Shown one piece after another: positions 37,270 to 45,495 of a stretch of 64,000 nucleotides of DNA. The notes below the pieces were generated by a model. The model searched no databases and had not been told where the DNA came from. It was given only the letters and a program-made list of their open reading frames with translations. The stretch's first letter is position 1; each line of letters begins with the position of its first letter. The stretch is from Pseudomonas syringae (GTDB lineage Bacteria; Pseudomonadota; Gammaproteobacteria; Pseudomonadales; Pseudomonadaceae), in the NCBI RefSeq assembly GCF_021606685.1, contig NZ_WKCB01000007.1, positions 62,001 to 126,000 on the forward strand, read 5' to 3'. The position numbers and the translations under genes were made by a program.

Positions 37270-37524
37270 ATGAAATGCCGTGAAGGCTGTGGCGCTTGCT
37301 GCATCGCCCCCTCCATCAGTTCGCCATTACCCGGAATGCCGCAAGGCAAACCGGCGGGCGAACGCTGCCTGCACCTGTCGGTCGAACAGCTTTGCCAGCT
37401 ATTCGGGCAACCGGAGCGCCCGGCGGTGTGCAGTGATTTCAAGGCGGATATCGAGGTCTGTGGCAACGACCAGGCCGATGCGATCCGCTTGATCGGCTGG
37501 TGGGAGCAGATGACGGCGGCTTGA
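37270..37524 (+). CDS. YkgJ family cysteine-cluster protein
   Basis: The 84-residue protein begins MKCREGCGACCIAPSIS, giving a C-x3-C-x2-CC cluster, with further Cys at CLHLS, LCQLF and VCSDF. This matches the YkgJ/UPF0153 family of putative zinc- or iron-binding proteins. Function is unknown. It is complete and compact for the family. Confidence 0.88.
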   Translation: MKCREGCGACCIAPSISSPLPGMPQGKPAGERCLHLSVEQLCQLFGQPERPAVCSDFKADIEVCGNDQADAIRLIGWWEQMTAA

Positions 37525-37601
37525 TGGGCTTTACTATCGGAAATTACTTTGGAGCTTGCTCCGGAGCTGACTTCAGAACTTCGACAATAAGGAATACAAC
37601 A

Positions 37602-38207
37602 ATGGGTTCGCTGAAACGAATGGCTGTGTTGTGCGGTTTTACAGTGTTGTTTGCTGCCACTGCCCAGGCTGAAGATTGGCAAGTCGCCAAGGATGAAGAC
37701 GGTATCAAGGTGTCCCTGAGCGAAATTGCCGGCTCCAAATACAAGGCCTATCGCGGTGTGACCACGATCAAAGCGCCTGTCGCAAAAATCGTCGCGCTTC
37801 AGGAAGACGTCGCCGGTGCCTGTTCCTGGATCCACGAGTGCAAGTCCCAGAAGCTGGTGGATAAAAAAGGTGACGAGAGTTGGACCTACACCCAATTCAA
37901 GGCCCCATTCCCGGTAACCGATCGCGATTCCTACCTGCATATCACCACCACCAAGGCGGCCGACGGCACGCTGACCCGTGAGCTGGAAGGGGTGCCTGCC
38001 TACAAGCCGGAAGAAAAAGGCTACGTACGTGTTGCCCAGGTTGAGGGGTACTGGAAACTCGTGCCCAAAGGCGACAACCAGACCGAAGTCACCTACCAGG
38101 TGCACACCGAGCCAGGCGGCAGCGTGCCGTCGTGGCTGGCCAACAAGTTCGTGGTGGACGCGCCGTTCAACACCTTGAAAGCGTTGAAAGAACACGCGGA
38201 AAAATAA
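37602..38207 (+). CDS. Secreted START-domain lipid-binding-like protein
   Basis: The protein has 201 residues, signal peptide (MAVLCGFTVLFAATAQA) and then a START/SRPBCC fold: WQVAKDEDGIKVSLSEI near 25, VTDRDSYLHI near 107 and GYWKLVPKGDNQTEVTYQ near 147. In this family the domain binds a hydrophobic ligand. It probably acts in the periplasm. The ATG 37602 follows AAGGAATACAACA. Confidence 0.88.
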   Translation: MGSLKRMAVLCGFTVLFAATAQAEDWQVAKDEDGIKVSLSEIAGSKYKAYRGVTTIKAPVAKIVALQEDVAGACSWIHECKSQKLVDKKGDESWTYTQFKAPFPVTDRDSYLHITTTKAADGTLTRELEGVPAYKPEEKGYVRVAQVEGYWKLVPKGDNQTEVTYQVHTEPGGSVPSWLANKFVVDAPFNTLKALKEHAEK

Positions 38208-38310
38208 GCGCAGTTGATCAGGTGCCTCCGGCCTTGGGTGGAACGTTTGGTTAACCCTCAAGGTCCAGATACATGTGAGCCCACACACGGGCTTTATCGA
38301 GGAGGCACCG

Positions 38311-38547
38311 ATGCAAACGTGGCAAATTACCTTCGTTGATGATCACGGCGTGCAGTCCGTCGAGCAGTTCACCTGCGAGCACAAGCCCAGCCTCGAAGAT
38401 GCGGCACACATGATTCGCAACAAACTGGTGCCCGTCGCCGCTGAGCTGGACCTCAATGACCTTGAGGGCCGCAAACCCGAGCCAACGGTCAAGATTCTCA
38501 AAGACCAGAACAGTATCCAGATCCTCGACATCTCTCCCGCCGTCTGA
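38311..38547 (+). CDS. Conserved small hypothetical protein
   Basis: The protein has 78 residues, starting MQTWQITFVDDHGVQSVEQF. It is soluble and acidic, with no recognisable domain. GGAGG at 38301-38305 gives a strong ribosome-binding site that fixes the ATG at 38311. The gap to rraB (213 bp) contains a short hairpin CACCTC/GAGGTG (38571-38587) and no gene. Confidence 0.75.
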   Translation: MQTWQITFVDDHGVQSVEQFTCEHKPSLEDAAHMIRNKLVPVAAELDLNDLEGRKPEPTVKILKDQNSIQILDISPAV

Positions 38548-38760
38548 ACATTCCCTGTATGCCATTCATGCACCTCTGGTGGAGGTGAAAGCTTCGCGCT
38601 ACTCTGCAAGTGAGATCAGCGAATGATTCGCTAAGGTCTGGTCTTGTCAGCTACATGCTTGTTTTCCAGCGGTAAGGTCATTGCCGTACAGCTCGCGCCA
38701 GCAGGGCGCGAGTGTAGGGAAGCACGGAAAGTCTATCCATCGGTACTAGGAGGACGTTTC

Positions 38761-39102
38761 ATGAGCACAGCCTATCAAGAAGACATCAGTACCAACGTTC
38801 TGCGCCGCATGAAAGAAGGCGGCTTTGACTTCTCGCGTTTTCACCCCATCGAGTTCTACGCCATATTCCCGGATGAGGAACGTGCGCGCAGGGCTGCGGG
38901 TGAGTTTCGTGGGGAATCCCTGAATGCCCAGGTCAGTGCGCGCGACGATGGCGCCTGGTACCTGGAGCTGAGCAAGATCATGTTCGCAACCTACGACGGC
39001 ATAGGAGACTTCGAGCAGGACTTTGAGGCGGTGGTCGAGCCTCTGGGCGGCATCATCGAGGGATGGGGCGTCAAGCAGGAGGTGCGTGGGTTACCGATGT
39101 AA
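38761..39102 (+). CDS. rraB: Ribonuclease E inhibitor RraB family protein
   Basis: This 113-residue protein has NVLRRMKEGGFDFSRFHPIEF near residue 11 and DFEQDFEAVVEPLGGIIEGWGV near 83, the RraB-family pattern. RraB binds RNase E and lowers its activity. TAGGAGGACG precedes ATG 38761, which decides this start over one at 38644. A strong terminator follows. Confidence 0.85.
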   Translation: MSTAYQEDISTNVLRRMKEGGFDFSRFHPIEFYAIFPDEERARRAAGEFRGESLNAQVSARDDGAWYLELSKIMFATYDGIGDFEQDFEAVVEPLGGIIEGWGVKQEVRGLPM

Positions 39103-39136
39103 TTCACTGCATGTAACGACATGAGAAACGCAGCGT

Positions 39137-39168
39137 ATCGGCTGACCTTTGGGTCGGCCGATTTTGTT
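39137..39168 (+). terminator. Rho-independent terminator after rraB
   Basis: ATCGGCTGACC (39137-39147) pairs with GGTCGGCCGAT (39152-39162), with TTTTGTTTG after it. Confidence 0.85.
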
Positions 39169-39215
39169 TGTGCGGCGGGAAAACTATTCGGAACTTGTAA
39201 GCGTTTTTTCAGCAC

Positions 39216-39243
39216 CAAAAAAAAGCCACCCAAGCAGGGTGGC
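39216..39243 (-). terminator. Minus-strand terminator with no annotated gene in front
   Basis: On the minus strand GCCACCC (39243-39237) and GGGTGGC (39230-39224) form a stem followed by eight U. The gap 39103-39525 holds no convincing coding sequence on the minus strand; GATAAT (39308-39303) could be the -10 box of a short RNA of about 80 nt. Only the terminator is well supported. Confidence 0.6.
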
Positions 39244-39525
39244 CTAAAGGGAAGAGCGGTGCGCTGAAGCTGTAGGACTGATCCTGTTCAGCAGATGGTG
39301 GCGATTATCCGCAGCCGCAGCCGGGCAGTGAAATCAACTCTGACTATGCTGTTGATAGTCAAAGCCCGCATTGCGATGGAGCATGTCGGGGGGCACCGGG
39401 CATTCTGCGCACCAGGACGGTGCGATCAAAACCCTTTGGTTATTCAACTCACTGATTGTTAAGTGTTTATGCCGCTGGCACGGGCCTTGCGATGGTTCTT
39501 GCGTCCGGGTGACAAGGAGTTCGGC

Positions 39526-40935
39526 ATGATCCGCACTTATTACGATGAAATGTACGACGGGGCAGGGCAGGTGCGTCCCCATTACCGCGAGTTCGCCCGC
39601 TGGTTGGCTGACACCCCGGCAGAACTGCTGGCCCAGCGTCGGCGCGAGGCCGATTTGCTGTTTCACCGCGCCGGCATCACCTTCACCCTGTACGGGGACG
39701 AGCAGGGCACCGAGCGCCTGATTCCCTTCGACACCATCCCCCGCAGTATTCCCGCCAGCGAGTGGCGGATGGTCGAGCGCGGCTGCATTCAACGGGTCAA
39801 GGCCCTGAATATGTTTCTCGCTGACCTGTACCACGAGCAACGCATCATCAAGGCCGGCATCATCCCTGCCGAACAGGTATTGGCCAACGAGCAATACCAG
39901 CTGGCGATGCAGGGGCTCAACCTGCATCGCGATCTGTATTCCCACATCTCCGGTGTCGACCTCGTACGCGATGGCGACGGCACTTACTACGTACTCGAAG
40001 ACAACCTGCGTACACCGAGCGGCGTCAGCTACATGCTCGAAGACCGCAAGATGATGATGCGCCTGTTCCCTGAATTGTTCGCCGCCCAGCGTATCGCGCC
40101 CATCGACCACTACCCCAACTTGCTGCTCGACACCCTGAAAAGCTCCAGCCCCCTGGATAACCCCAGCGTGGTGGTGCTGACGCCCGGGCGCTTCAACAGC
40201 GCGTTCTTTGAGCACGCCTTTCTGGCACGGGAAATGGGCGTGGAGCTGGTAGAAGGCGCCGACCTGTTTGTACGCGATGACCGCGTGTTCATGCGCACCA
40301 CCGACGGCCCCAAGGCCGTCGATGTGATCTACCGCCGCCTCGACGATGCGTTCCTCGACCCGCTGGCCTTCAACCCGGCCTCCATGCTTGGCGTGCCCGG
40401 CCTGCTCGCGGCCTATCGCTCGGGCAATGTGGTGCTGGCCAACGCGATCGGCACCGGGGTGGCGGATGACAAATCGGTGTACCCCTTCGTCACCGAGATG
40501 ATCCGTTTTTACCTGGACGAAGAGCCGATCCTGCAAAACGTGCCTACGTTCCAATGCCGTAAGCCCGACGAACTGTCCCACGTGCTGGCCAACCTGCCAG
40601 ACCTGGTGGTCAAGGAAACCCAAGGGTCCGGCGGCTACGGCATGCTGGTCGGCCCAGCCTCTACGGCAGCGGAAATCGAAGCCTTCCGCGCACGCATCAA
40701 GGCCAAGCCCCACGCCTATATTGCGCAACCGACCCTGTGTTTATCCACCTGCCCGACCTTTGTCGAAAACGGCATCGCCCCGCGCCATATCGACTTGCGC
40801 CCGTTCGTGTTGTCGGGCAAGGAAACCCGTGTGGTGCCCGGCGGCCTGACGCGCGTGGCGCTGCGCGAAGGTTCGCTGGTGGTCAACTCGTCCCAGGGTG
40901 GCGGCACCAAAGACACCTGGGTGGTCGAGGATTGA
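39526..40935 (+). CDS. Circularly permuted ATP-grasp enzyme
   Basis: The 469-residue CP_ATPgrasp (DUF404/DUF407) protein has MIRTYYDEMYDGAGQVRPHY at its start, YLEDNLRTPSGVSYMLEDR-like nucleotide-site sequence near 158, VDVIYRRLDDAFLD near 264 and VVKETQGSGGYGMLVGP near 360. The family is predicted to form peptide-like amide bonds. AAGGAG at 39514-39519 selects ATG 39526. It starts an operon with the alpha-E and transglutaminase genes (3-bp gap). Confidence 0.94.
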   Translation: MIRTYYDEMYDGAGQVRPHYREFARWLADTPAELLAQRRREADLLFHRAGITFTLYGDEQGTERLIPFDTIPRSIPASEWRMVERGCIQRVKALNMFLADLYHEQRIIKAGIIPAEQVLANEQYQLAMQGLNLHRDLYSHISGVDLVRDGDGTYYVLEDNLRTPSGVSYMLEDRKMMMRLFPELFAAQRIAPIDHYPNLLLDTLKSSSPLDNPSVVVLTPGRFNSAFFEHAFLAREMGVELVEGADLFVRDDRVFMRTTDGPKAVDVIYRRLDDAFLDPLAFNPASMLGVPGLLAAYRSGNVVLANAIGTGVADDKSVYPFVTEMIRFYLDEEPILQNVPTFQCRKPDELSHVLANLPDLVVKETQGSGGYGMLVGPASTAAEIEAFRARIKAKPHAYIAQPTLCLSTCPTFVENGIAPRHIDLRPFVLSGKETRVVPGGLTRVALREGSLVVNSSQGGGTKDTWVVED

Positions 40936-40938
40936 AAT

Positions 40939-41889
40939 ATGTTGAGTAGAACTGCCTCGGATTTGTACTGGATGTCGCGCTACCTGGAGCGCGCGGAAAA
41001 CCTCGCGCGCATGCTCGACGTCAGCTATTCGCTGTCGCTGATGCCTCAGGATGGCCGTGGTGATGGCCTGCATGAACTCGCCATGCCGTTATTGATCACC
41101 GGCACGCTGGATGACTACCGCGAACGCCATGGCGAACTGCACGCCGAACGCCTGCTGCACTTTTTTGCCCTGGATGCGGCCAACCCGGCCAGCATCTACA
41201 GCTGCCTCGGTGCCGCGCGCGCCAGTGCCCATGCCGTGCGTGGGCGAATAACCGCCGACATGTGGGAAAACATCAATGCTACCTGGCTGGATATTCGCGA
41301 TATCACCCAGCAGGGCTTGAGCCGCTATGGCATGAGCCGGTTCTGTGAGTGGGTCAAGGAACGCTCGCATCTGTTTCGTGGCGCTACCTACGGCACCATC
41401 ATGCGCAACGACGCCTTCCGGTTTATCCGCCTGGGTACCTTCATCGAACGCGCCGACAACACGTTGCGCCTGTTGGATGCGCGCTATGAAATGGCTGGCG
41501 ACCGGGCTGAAGCCGTCACTGACGGCACGGCCCACGCCTACTATCAGTGGAGTGCCTTGCTGCGAGCGTTATCGTCCTTCGAGGCCTACACCGAGATTTA
41601 CCGCGATGCGCCCGGTGCCCGGCAAGTCGCCGAGTTGCTGCTGTTGCGCGCCGATGTACCGCGCTCGCTGCGTGCGTGCAGCGAAGAGATCGACCAGATC
41701 CTCGCCAGCCTGCCTGGCCTCAACGGCCGCCCGGCGCAGCGCCTGGCCGCCGAGATGGACGCGCGCCTGCGTTTTACCGCTATCGATGAAATTCTCGAGG
41801 AAGGCCTGCACGCCTGGCTGACCGACTTTATCCCCTTGGTCCGCCAGTTGGGCGACGCCATCTACAGTTCCTACCTGGAGGCGGCATGA
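40939..41889 (+). CDS. Alpha-E domain protein (DUF403)
   Basis: The 316-residue all-helical protein starts MLSRTASDLYWMSRYLERAE with the alpha-E signature (WMSRYLERAENLARML). It continues with FIRLGTFIERADNTLRLLDARY near 156, an internal repeat of the same pattern. Alpha-E genes almost always lie next to permuted ATP-grasp genes, but their activity is not known. The stop overlaps the transglutaminase start by 4 bp. Confidence 0.94.
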   Translation: MLSRTASDLYWMSRYLERAENLARMLDVSYSLSLMPQDGRGDGLHELAMPLLITGTLDDYRERHGELHAERLLHFFALDAANPASIYSCLGAARASAHAVRGRITADMWENINATWLDIRDITQQGLSRYGMSRFCEWVKERSHLFRGATYGTIMRNDAFRFIRLGTFIERADNTLRLLDARYEMAGDRAEAVTDGTAHAYYQWSALLRALSSFEAYTEIYRDAPGARQVAELLLLRADVPRSLRACSEEIDQILASLPGLNGRPAQRLAAEMDARLRFTAIDEILEEGLHAWLTDFIPLVRQLGDAIYSSYLEAA

Positions 41890-42689
41890 GACTTTCCATC
41901 AGCCACGAAACCACCTACCACTACGAAGACCAGGTTCGCGCAAGCATTCAGTACCTGCGCCTTACACCCCACGACAGCGAGCGTCAGCATGTGCTCAGCT
42001 GGCAACTGGACCTGCCGCGCCCGGTGCGCGCCCAAGTGGACCCGTTCGGCAACATCCTGCACGTGTTGACCCTGGACGAACCTCACGACGCCATCATCAT
42101 TGGTGCGCGCGGCCAGGTGGATATCGACGAGTTGCGCGAAGCCGAGCATGAGAGTCAATCCGCCTTCCCGTTCCTGCGTTGCACCCGTTTGACCGAACCC
42201 GACGAGGCGTTACGCGGTTTTGCTGAGCAGCACTGCCACCAGCGGCGTGACCGCACAGCATTGATCGACTTGATGCATGCCCTCAATCAGGCAATGGTTT
42301 ACACGCCAGGCGCCACCGACGTCGACACCTGCGCCGCTGCAGCCTTCGCGGGGCAGGCGGGCGTCTGTCAGGACCACACCCACGCATTCCTGGCCTGCGC
42401 GCGCAGCCTGGGGATTCCAGCGCGGTATGTGTCGGGGTATTTGTACACCGAGGACAGCACGCACCTGGCCAGCCATGCCTGGGCCGAAGCCTGGCTGGAT
42501 GACGCCTGGTACAGCTTTGACGTAACCAACCAACTGGCCCGCCCGGAGCGGCACCTGAAACTGGCCGTGGGCCTGGATTACCTCGACGCCTGCCCGGTAC
42601 GCGGCATGCGCCGTGGCGGCGGGCATGAGCAGATGCATGCCAAGGTGTTCGTGGCACCTACGCCGGTGGTTTCCGTCCAGCAGCAATAG
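41886..42689 (+). CDS. Transglutaminase-like cysteine protease family protein
   Basis: The 267-residue protein has an N-terminal beta domain (bacterial transglutaminase-like N) followed by a transglutaminase core. Catalytic Cys is in AGVCQDHTHAFLACARSLGIPARYVSGYL near 158, His in SHAWAEAWLDDAWYSFD near 197, and Asp shortly after. It acts as a peptidase or amidase in this operon type. No Anbu-type protease gene follows; a REPIN does. Confidence 0.94.
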   Translation: MRLSISHETTYHYEDQVRASIQYLRLTPHDSERQHVLSWQLDLPRPVRAQVDPFGNILHVLTLDEPHDAIIIGARGQVDIDELREAEHESQSAFPFLRCTRLTEPDEALRGFAEQHCHQRRDRTALIDLMHALNQAMVYTPGATDVDTCAAAAFAGQAGVCQDHTHAFLACARSLGIPARYVSGYLYTEDSTHLASHAWAEAWLDDAWYSFDVTNQLARPERHLKLAVGLDYLDACPVRGMRRGGGHEQMHAKVFVAPTPVVSVQQQ

Positions 42690-42709
42690 CTCGAGAACGA
42701 TCGCGGTCG

Positions 42710-42801
42710 AATGTGGGAGGGGGCTTGCCCCCGATGGCAGTGCGTCAGCCAATTATGTGTAACTGACACACCGTCATCGGGGGCAAGCCCCCTCCCACAT
42801 T
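42710..42801. repeat. REPIN
   Basis: AATGTGGGAGGGGGCTTGCC and complement, at the 3' end of the transglutaminase gene and of the convergent cytochrome c gene. Confidence 0.9.
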
Positions 42802-42818
42802 AAAATTTTGCGCAAACC

Positions 42819-43625
42819 TCAGGGTTGCTGCTTACGCCCCGCCATATGCTTCAAATACCCCACCAACAAATCCAGCTCGCTGTCCGGCAACACACTGGCG
42901 GCGAACGCGGGCATCTTCGCCTGCGGCCAGTGCCGCAGGCTTTGCGGGTCACGGATATAGCGCTTGAGGAAATCGCCGCTGAAATACTCGGTGGGGTTAT
43001 AGGGAATATTCAGGTCGGGCCCCACCTGCGCGTCCCCGGCGCCATTGAGCCGGTGACACGCCAGGCAATTTTTCTGGAACAACACAAAGCCTTGGTTGAT
43101 CGGGTCATTTGCCGCCAGCCTGGGGTCGGGAAGCAGCGCGGGGAAGCGTTCGGCCACGGTCTTCAACTGCTTGATGGTGGAAATCTGGAAGGGCCACTGT
43201 TCAGGGCTGATATGCCCCGCTTGCGGGTTGGTCCACACCAGGTAGAACGGCCCGGCACTGGGTTTGCCCTGTGCCAATGCAGGCCAAGGGTGGTCCGGGT
43301 CTTCGACCGCAAGCCAGGCGCGGGCGCCGTTTTTTTGCAGTAAAGGGGCGGCCGTCAGTTCGGCAGCGAACCCATCAAGGGCCACGGCTTGCAGATGGTT
43401 TTCCGGCGTGAGGCCGGGTAGGAGCACCGCTAACGGCACTGCGCGATACGTCATGGTGCGCTTGTAGGAAACGTCATCGACGATCTGCACAGTTTGCGCA
43501 TCCGGATGCGTGAGCAGGTCGGCGGTCTGCCAGGTCTTGCTGGCGTGATCGAGTTCGATGCTCAGTTGTGCAGCCGCAGCCGGCAGGCTGATAAGCAGGG
43601 CGAGCAGGGTAAGGAAGGATTTCAC
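42819..43625 (-). CDS. Periplasmic cytochrome c with a molybdopterin-oxidoreductase-like N-domain
   Basis: The 268-residue protein starts at GTG 43625 with a signal peptide (SFLTLLALLISLPAAAAQ). Residues about 20-160 resemble a reduced molybdopterin-oxidoreductase beta domain (KRTMTYRAVPLAVLLPGL; FYLVWTNPQAGHISPEQWPFQ). The C-terminal part is a cytochrome c with NCLACHRLNGAGD near 187 and an axial Met in AKMPAF near 238. It lacks visible Mo-cofactor ligands, so I read it as a heme c electron carrier. Confidence 0.85.
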   Translation of the reverse strand: MKSFLTLLALLISLPAAAAQLSIELDHASKTWQTADLLTHPDAQTVQIVDDVSYKRTMTYRAVPLAVLLPGLTPENHLQAVALDGFAAELTAAPLLQKNGARAWLAVEDPDHPWPALAQGKPSAGPFYLVWTNPQAGHISPEQWPFQISTIKQLKTVAERFPALLPDPRLAANDPINQGFVLFQKNCLACHRLNGAGDAQVGPDLNIPYNPTEYFSGDFLKRYIRDPQSLRHWPQAKMPAFAASVLPDSELDLLVGYLKHMAGRKQQP

Positions 43626-43788
43626 GCAGGTGGCCCGAGACGAAGTGACGATAGGGCTCACCTTAGCGCAAATCCGCACGCAAAACGGCAGCCCCTGCAA
43701 CAGGACCGCTTTACGCAATGTCCCGGCAGGTGCTGCCAAAAATTGCAGTCCTGATGCTGTGGATACACAGAAAGTGTGGGGTAGCGGG

Positions 43789-43884
43789 TCACCCAATAAC
43801 CTTGGTTAAATTGGGCAAGATCAGAATCAGTGTGGTGGCGAAAAGAATAAGTCCCGCCTGACGTACTTTCGAATGTTTGAACAT
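43789..43884 (-). CDS. 31-residue hydrophobic peptide
   Basis: ATG at 43884 to TGA at 43789-43791 encodes MFKHSKVRQAGLILFATTLI followed by LILPNLTKVIG. There are a basic N-terminus and a single membrane-spanning segment. It has an AAAAGG ribosome site and an A-rich CA motif upstream. It resembles conserved small Pseudomonas peptides annotated only as hypothetical; this recognition is from memory. The remaining gap to the thiolase gene (43910-44273) holds no other gene I can support. Confidence 0.65.
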   Translation of the reverse strand: MFKHSKVRQAGLILFATTLILILPNLTKVIG

Positions 43885-43895
43885 GGCTGACTGCC

Positions 43896-43908
43896 TTTTG
43901 TTGTTATT
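43896..43908 (-). promoter_or_regulatory. Crc/Hfq-type CA motif before the 31-aa peptide
   Basis: On the minus strand AATAACAACAAAA contains AANAANAA matches and overlaps the ribosome-binding AAAAGG. It is 12-24 bases before the ATG, the place where Crc/Hfq blocks translation. Confidence 0.5.
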
Positions 43909-44211
43909 CCTGAGCGTCAAATGCGTGCCGGTAGATCGAGTATGCCGATATGACGTGTCGCTTTTCTTACAGTTGCTCCAGCAAAACCCGGCAGCAACAT
44001 CCTACTGAGTGAACCTTAGAGCCCTCGTTCTGCGTGGCTTAGATCCATTTCATATCAGCTCATCAGCATTTCTGCTAAAAACGTAATGAGGCCTATGGCC
44101 ATCTTGGCGCCAATGCCTTGGCTAGACAGCTAAAACGATTAACCCGGCGATTCTCTTAGGTGGCTACCGTTCGTCCGAGTGTGGCGGTCAAAAGCATTGA
44201 GCGCATCCGTC

Positions 44212-44228
44212 ATTGAAACCGTGTCAAT
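44212..44228. promoter_or_regulatory. Candidate operator upstream of the thiolase gene
   Basis: ATTGA (44212-44216) and TCAAT (44224-44228) are an inverted pair around AACCGTG, 46 bp before the thiolase start. It looks like a dimeric repressor site; identity unknown. Confidence 0.3.
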
Positions 44229-44273
44229 CGGGCCTAAGGTAAGGGCACACCTGCACAGCCGTTCGAGGATGTC

Positions 44274-45479
44274 ATGACCCAAGCTTTGATCTTTGATGCC
44301 ATACGTACGCCCCGAGGCAAAGGGAAGGCCGACGGCGCTTTGCACAGCGTCAAGCCGGTCACCCTGGTGGCCGGTTTACTCACCGCGCTGGCGCATCGCA
44401 GCGAGCTCGATACCCAGCAGGTGGATGACATCGTGCTCGGCTGTGTTACCCCGGTGGGCGACCAGGGCGCCGACATCGCCAAGACCGCCGCGCTGGTGGC
44501 GGACTGGGCCATCAGCGTCGCCGGCGTGCAGGTCAACCGCTTCTGCGCTTCAGGCCTGGAGGCCGTCAACCTCGGCGCGATGAAGGTGCGCTCCGGCTTT
44601 GAAGACCTGGTGGTGGTCGGCGGCGTCGAGTCCATGTCCCGCGTGCCCATGGGCAGCGACGGTGGCGCCTGGGTGCTCGACCCGCACACCAACCTGCACA
44701 GCCACTTCACGCCCCAGGGTATTGGCGCGGACCTGATCGCCACCCTGGAAGGCTTCACCCGTGAGGACGTCGATACCTTCGCCCTACACTCGCAGCAGAA
44801 AGCGGCCAGGGCTCGTGCAGACGGTTCCTTCAACAAGTCACTGATCGCGGTGCAGGACCAAAACGGCATCGTGCTGCTCGACCATGACGAATTTATCCGC
44901 GGCGATTCCACGCTCGAAGGCCTCGGCAAACTCAAGCCCAGCTTCGAGATGATGGGCCAGATGGGCTTCGACGCCACCGCGTTGCGCGTCTACAGCCATG
45001 TAGAGCGCATCAACCACGTACACACACCCGGCAACAGCTCCGGCATCGTCGACGGCGCAGCACTGATGTTGATCGGCTCCGAAGCCAAGGGCCGCGAACT
45101 GGGCCTGCAGCCGCGAGCGCGCATCGTGGCTACGGCAGTCACCAGCACCGACCCGACCATCATGCTCACGGGGCCGGCACCGGCCACGCGCAAAGCCTTG
45201 GCCAAGGCAGGGTTGCGCGTCCAGGACATCGACCTGTTCGAGGTCAACGAAGCGTTCGCCTCGGTGGTGCTCAAGTTCATCCAGGACATGCGCGTCGACC
45301 CTGCGCGGGTCAACGTCAACGGCGGTTCCATCGCCATGGGCCATCCGCTGGGCGCCACCGGTTGCGCGATCCTCGGCACCCTGCTCGACGAGCTCGAGGC
45401 GCGCCAGCAGCGCTACGGCCTGGCCACCTTGTGCGTCGGCGGTGGCATGGGCATCGCTACCATCATCGAACGCCTCTGA
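44274..45479 (+). CDS. Acetyl-CoA C-acyltransferase (thiolase)
   Basis: The 401-residue thiolase has nucleophile Cys in [14 protein letters not shown] near 86, [15 protein letters not shown] with the catalytic His near 355 and LCVGGGMG with the second Cys near 387. Length and motifs fit FadA/FadI. It is followed 16 bp later by a fused hydratase/dehydrogenase gene, so the two form a beta-oxidation unit of the FadIJ or FadAB type, with gene order thiolase first. Confidence 0.95.
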   Translation: MTQALIFDAIRTPRGKGKADGALHSVKPVTLVAGLLTALAHRSELDTQQVDDIVLGCVTPVGDQGADIAKTAALVADWAISVAGVQVNRFCASGLEAVNLGAMKVRSGFEDLVVVGGVESMSRVPMGSDGGAWVLDPHTNLHSHFTPQGIGADLIATLEGFTREDVDTFALHSQQKAARARADGSFNKSLIAVQDQNGIVLLDHDEFIRGDSTLEGLGKLKPSFEMMGQMGFDATALRVYSHVERINHVHTPGNSSGIVDGAALMLIGSEAKGRELGLQPRARIVATAVTSTDPTIMLTGPAPATRKALAKAGLRVQDIDLFEVNEAFASVVLKFIQDMRVDPARVNVNGGSIAMGHPLGATGCAILGTLLDELEARQQRYGLATLCVGGGMGIATIIERL

Positions 45480-45495
45480 GCCCAAGGAACCTGTC

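Noticed and set aside
38571..38587. Hairpin CACCTC/GAGGTG as terminator
   Set aside because: Only a 6-bp stem and no following T-run; reported only as a note in the 38311-38547 entry.
39334..40728. Open frame of 464 codons antisense to the ATP-grasp gene
   Set aside because: Shadow of the ATP-grasp gene; the sense frame has clear family blocks.
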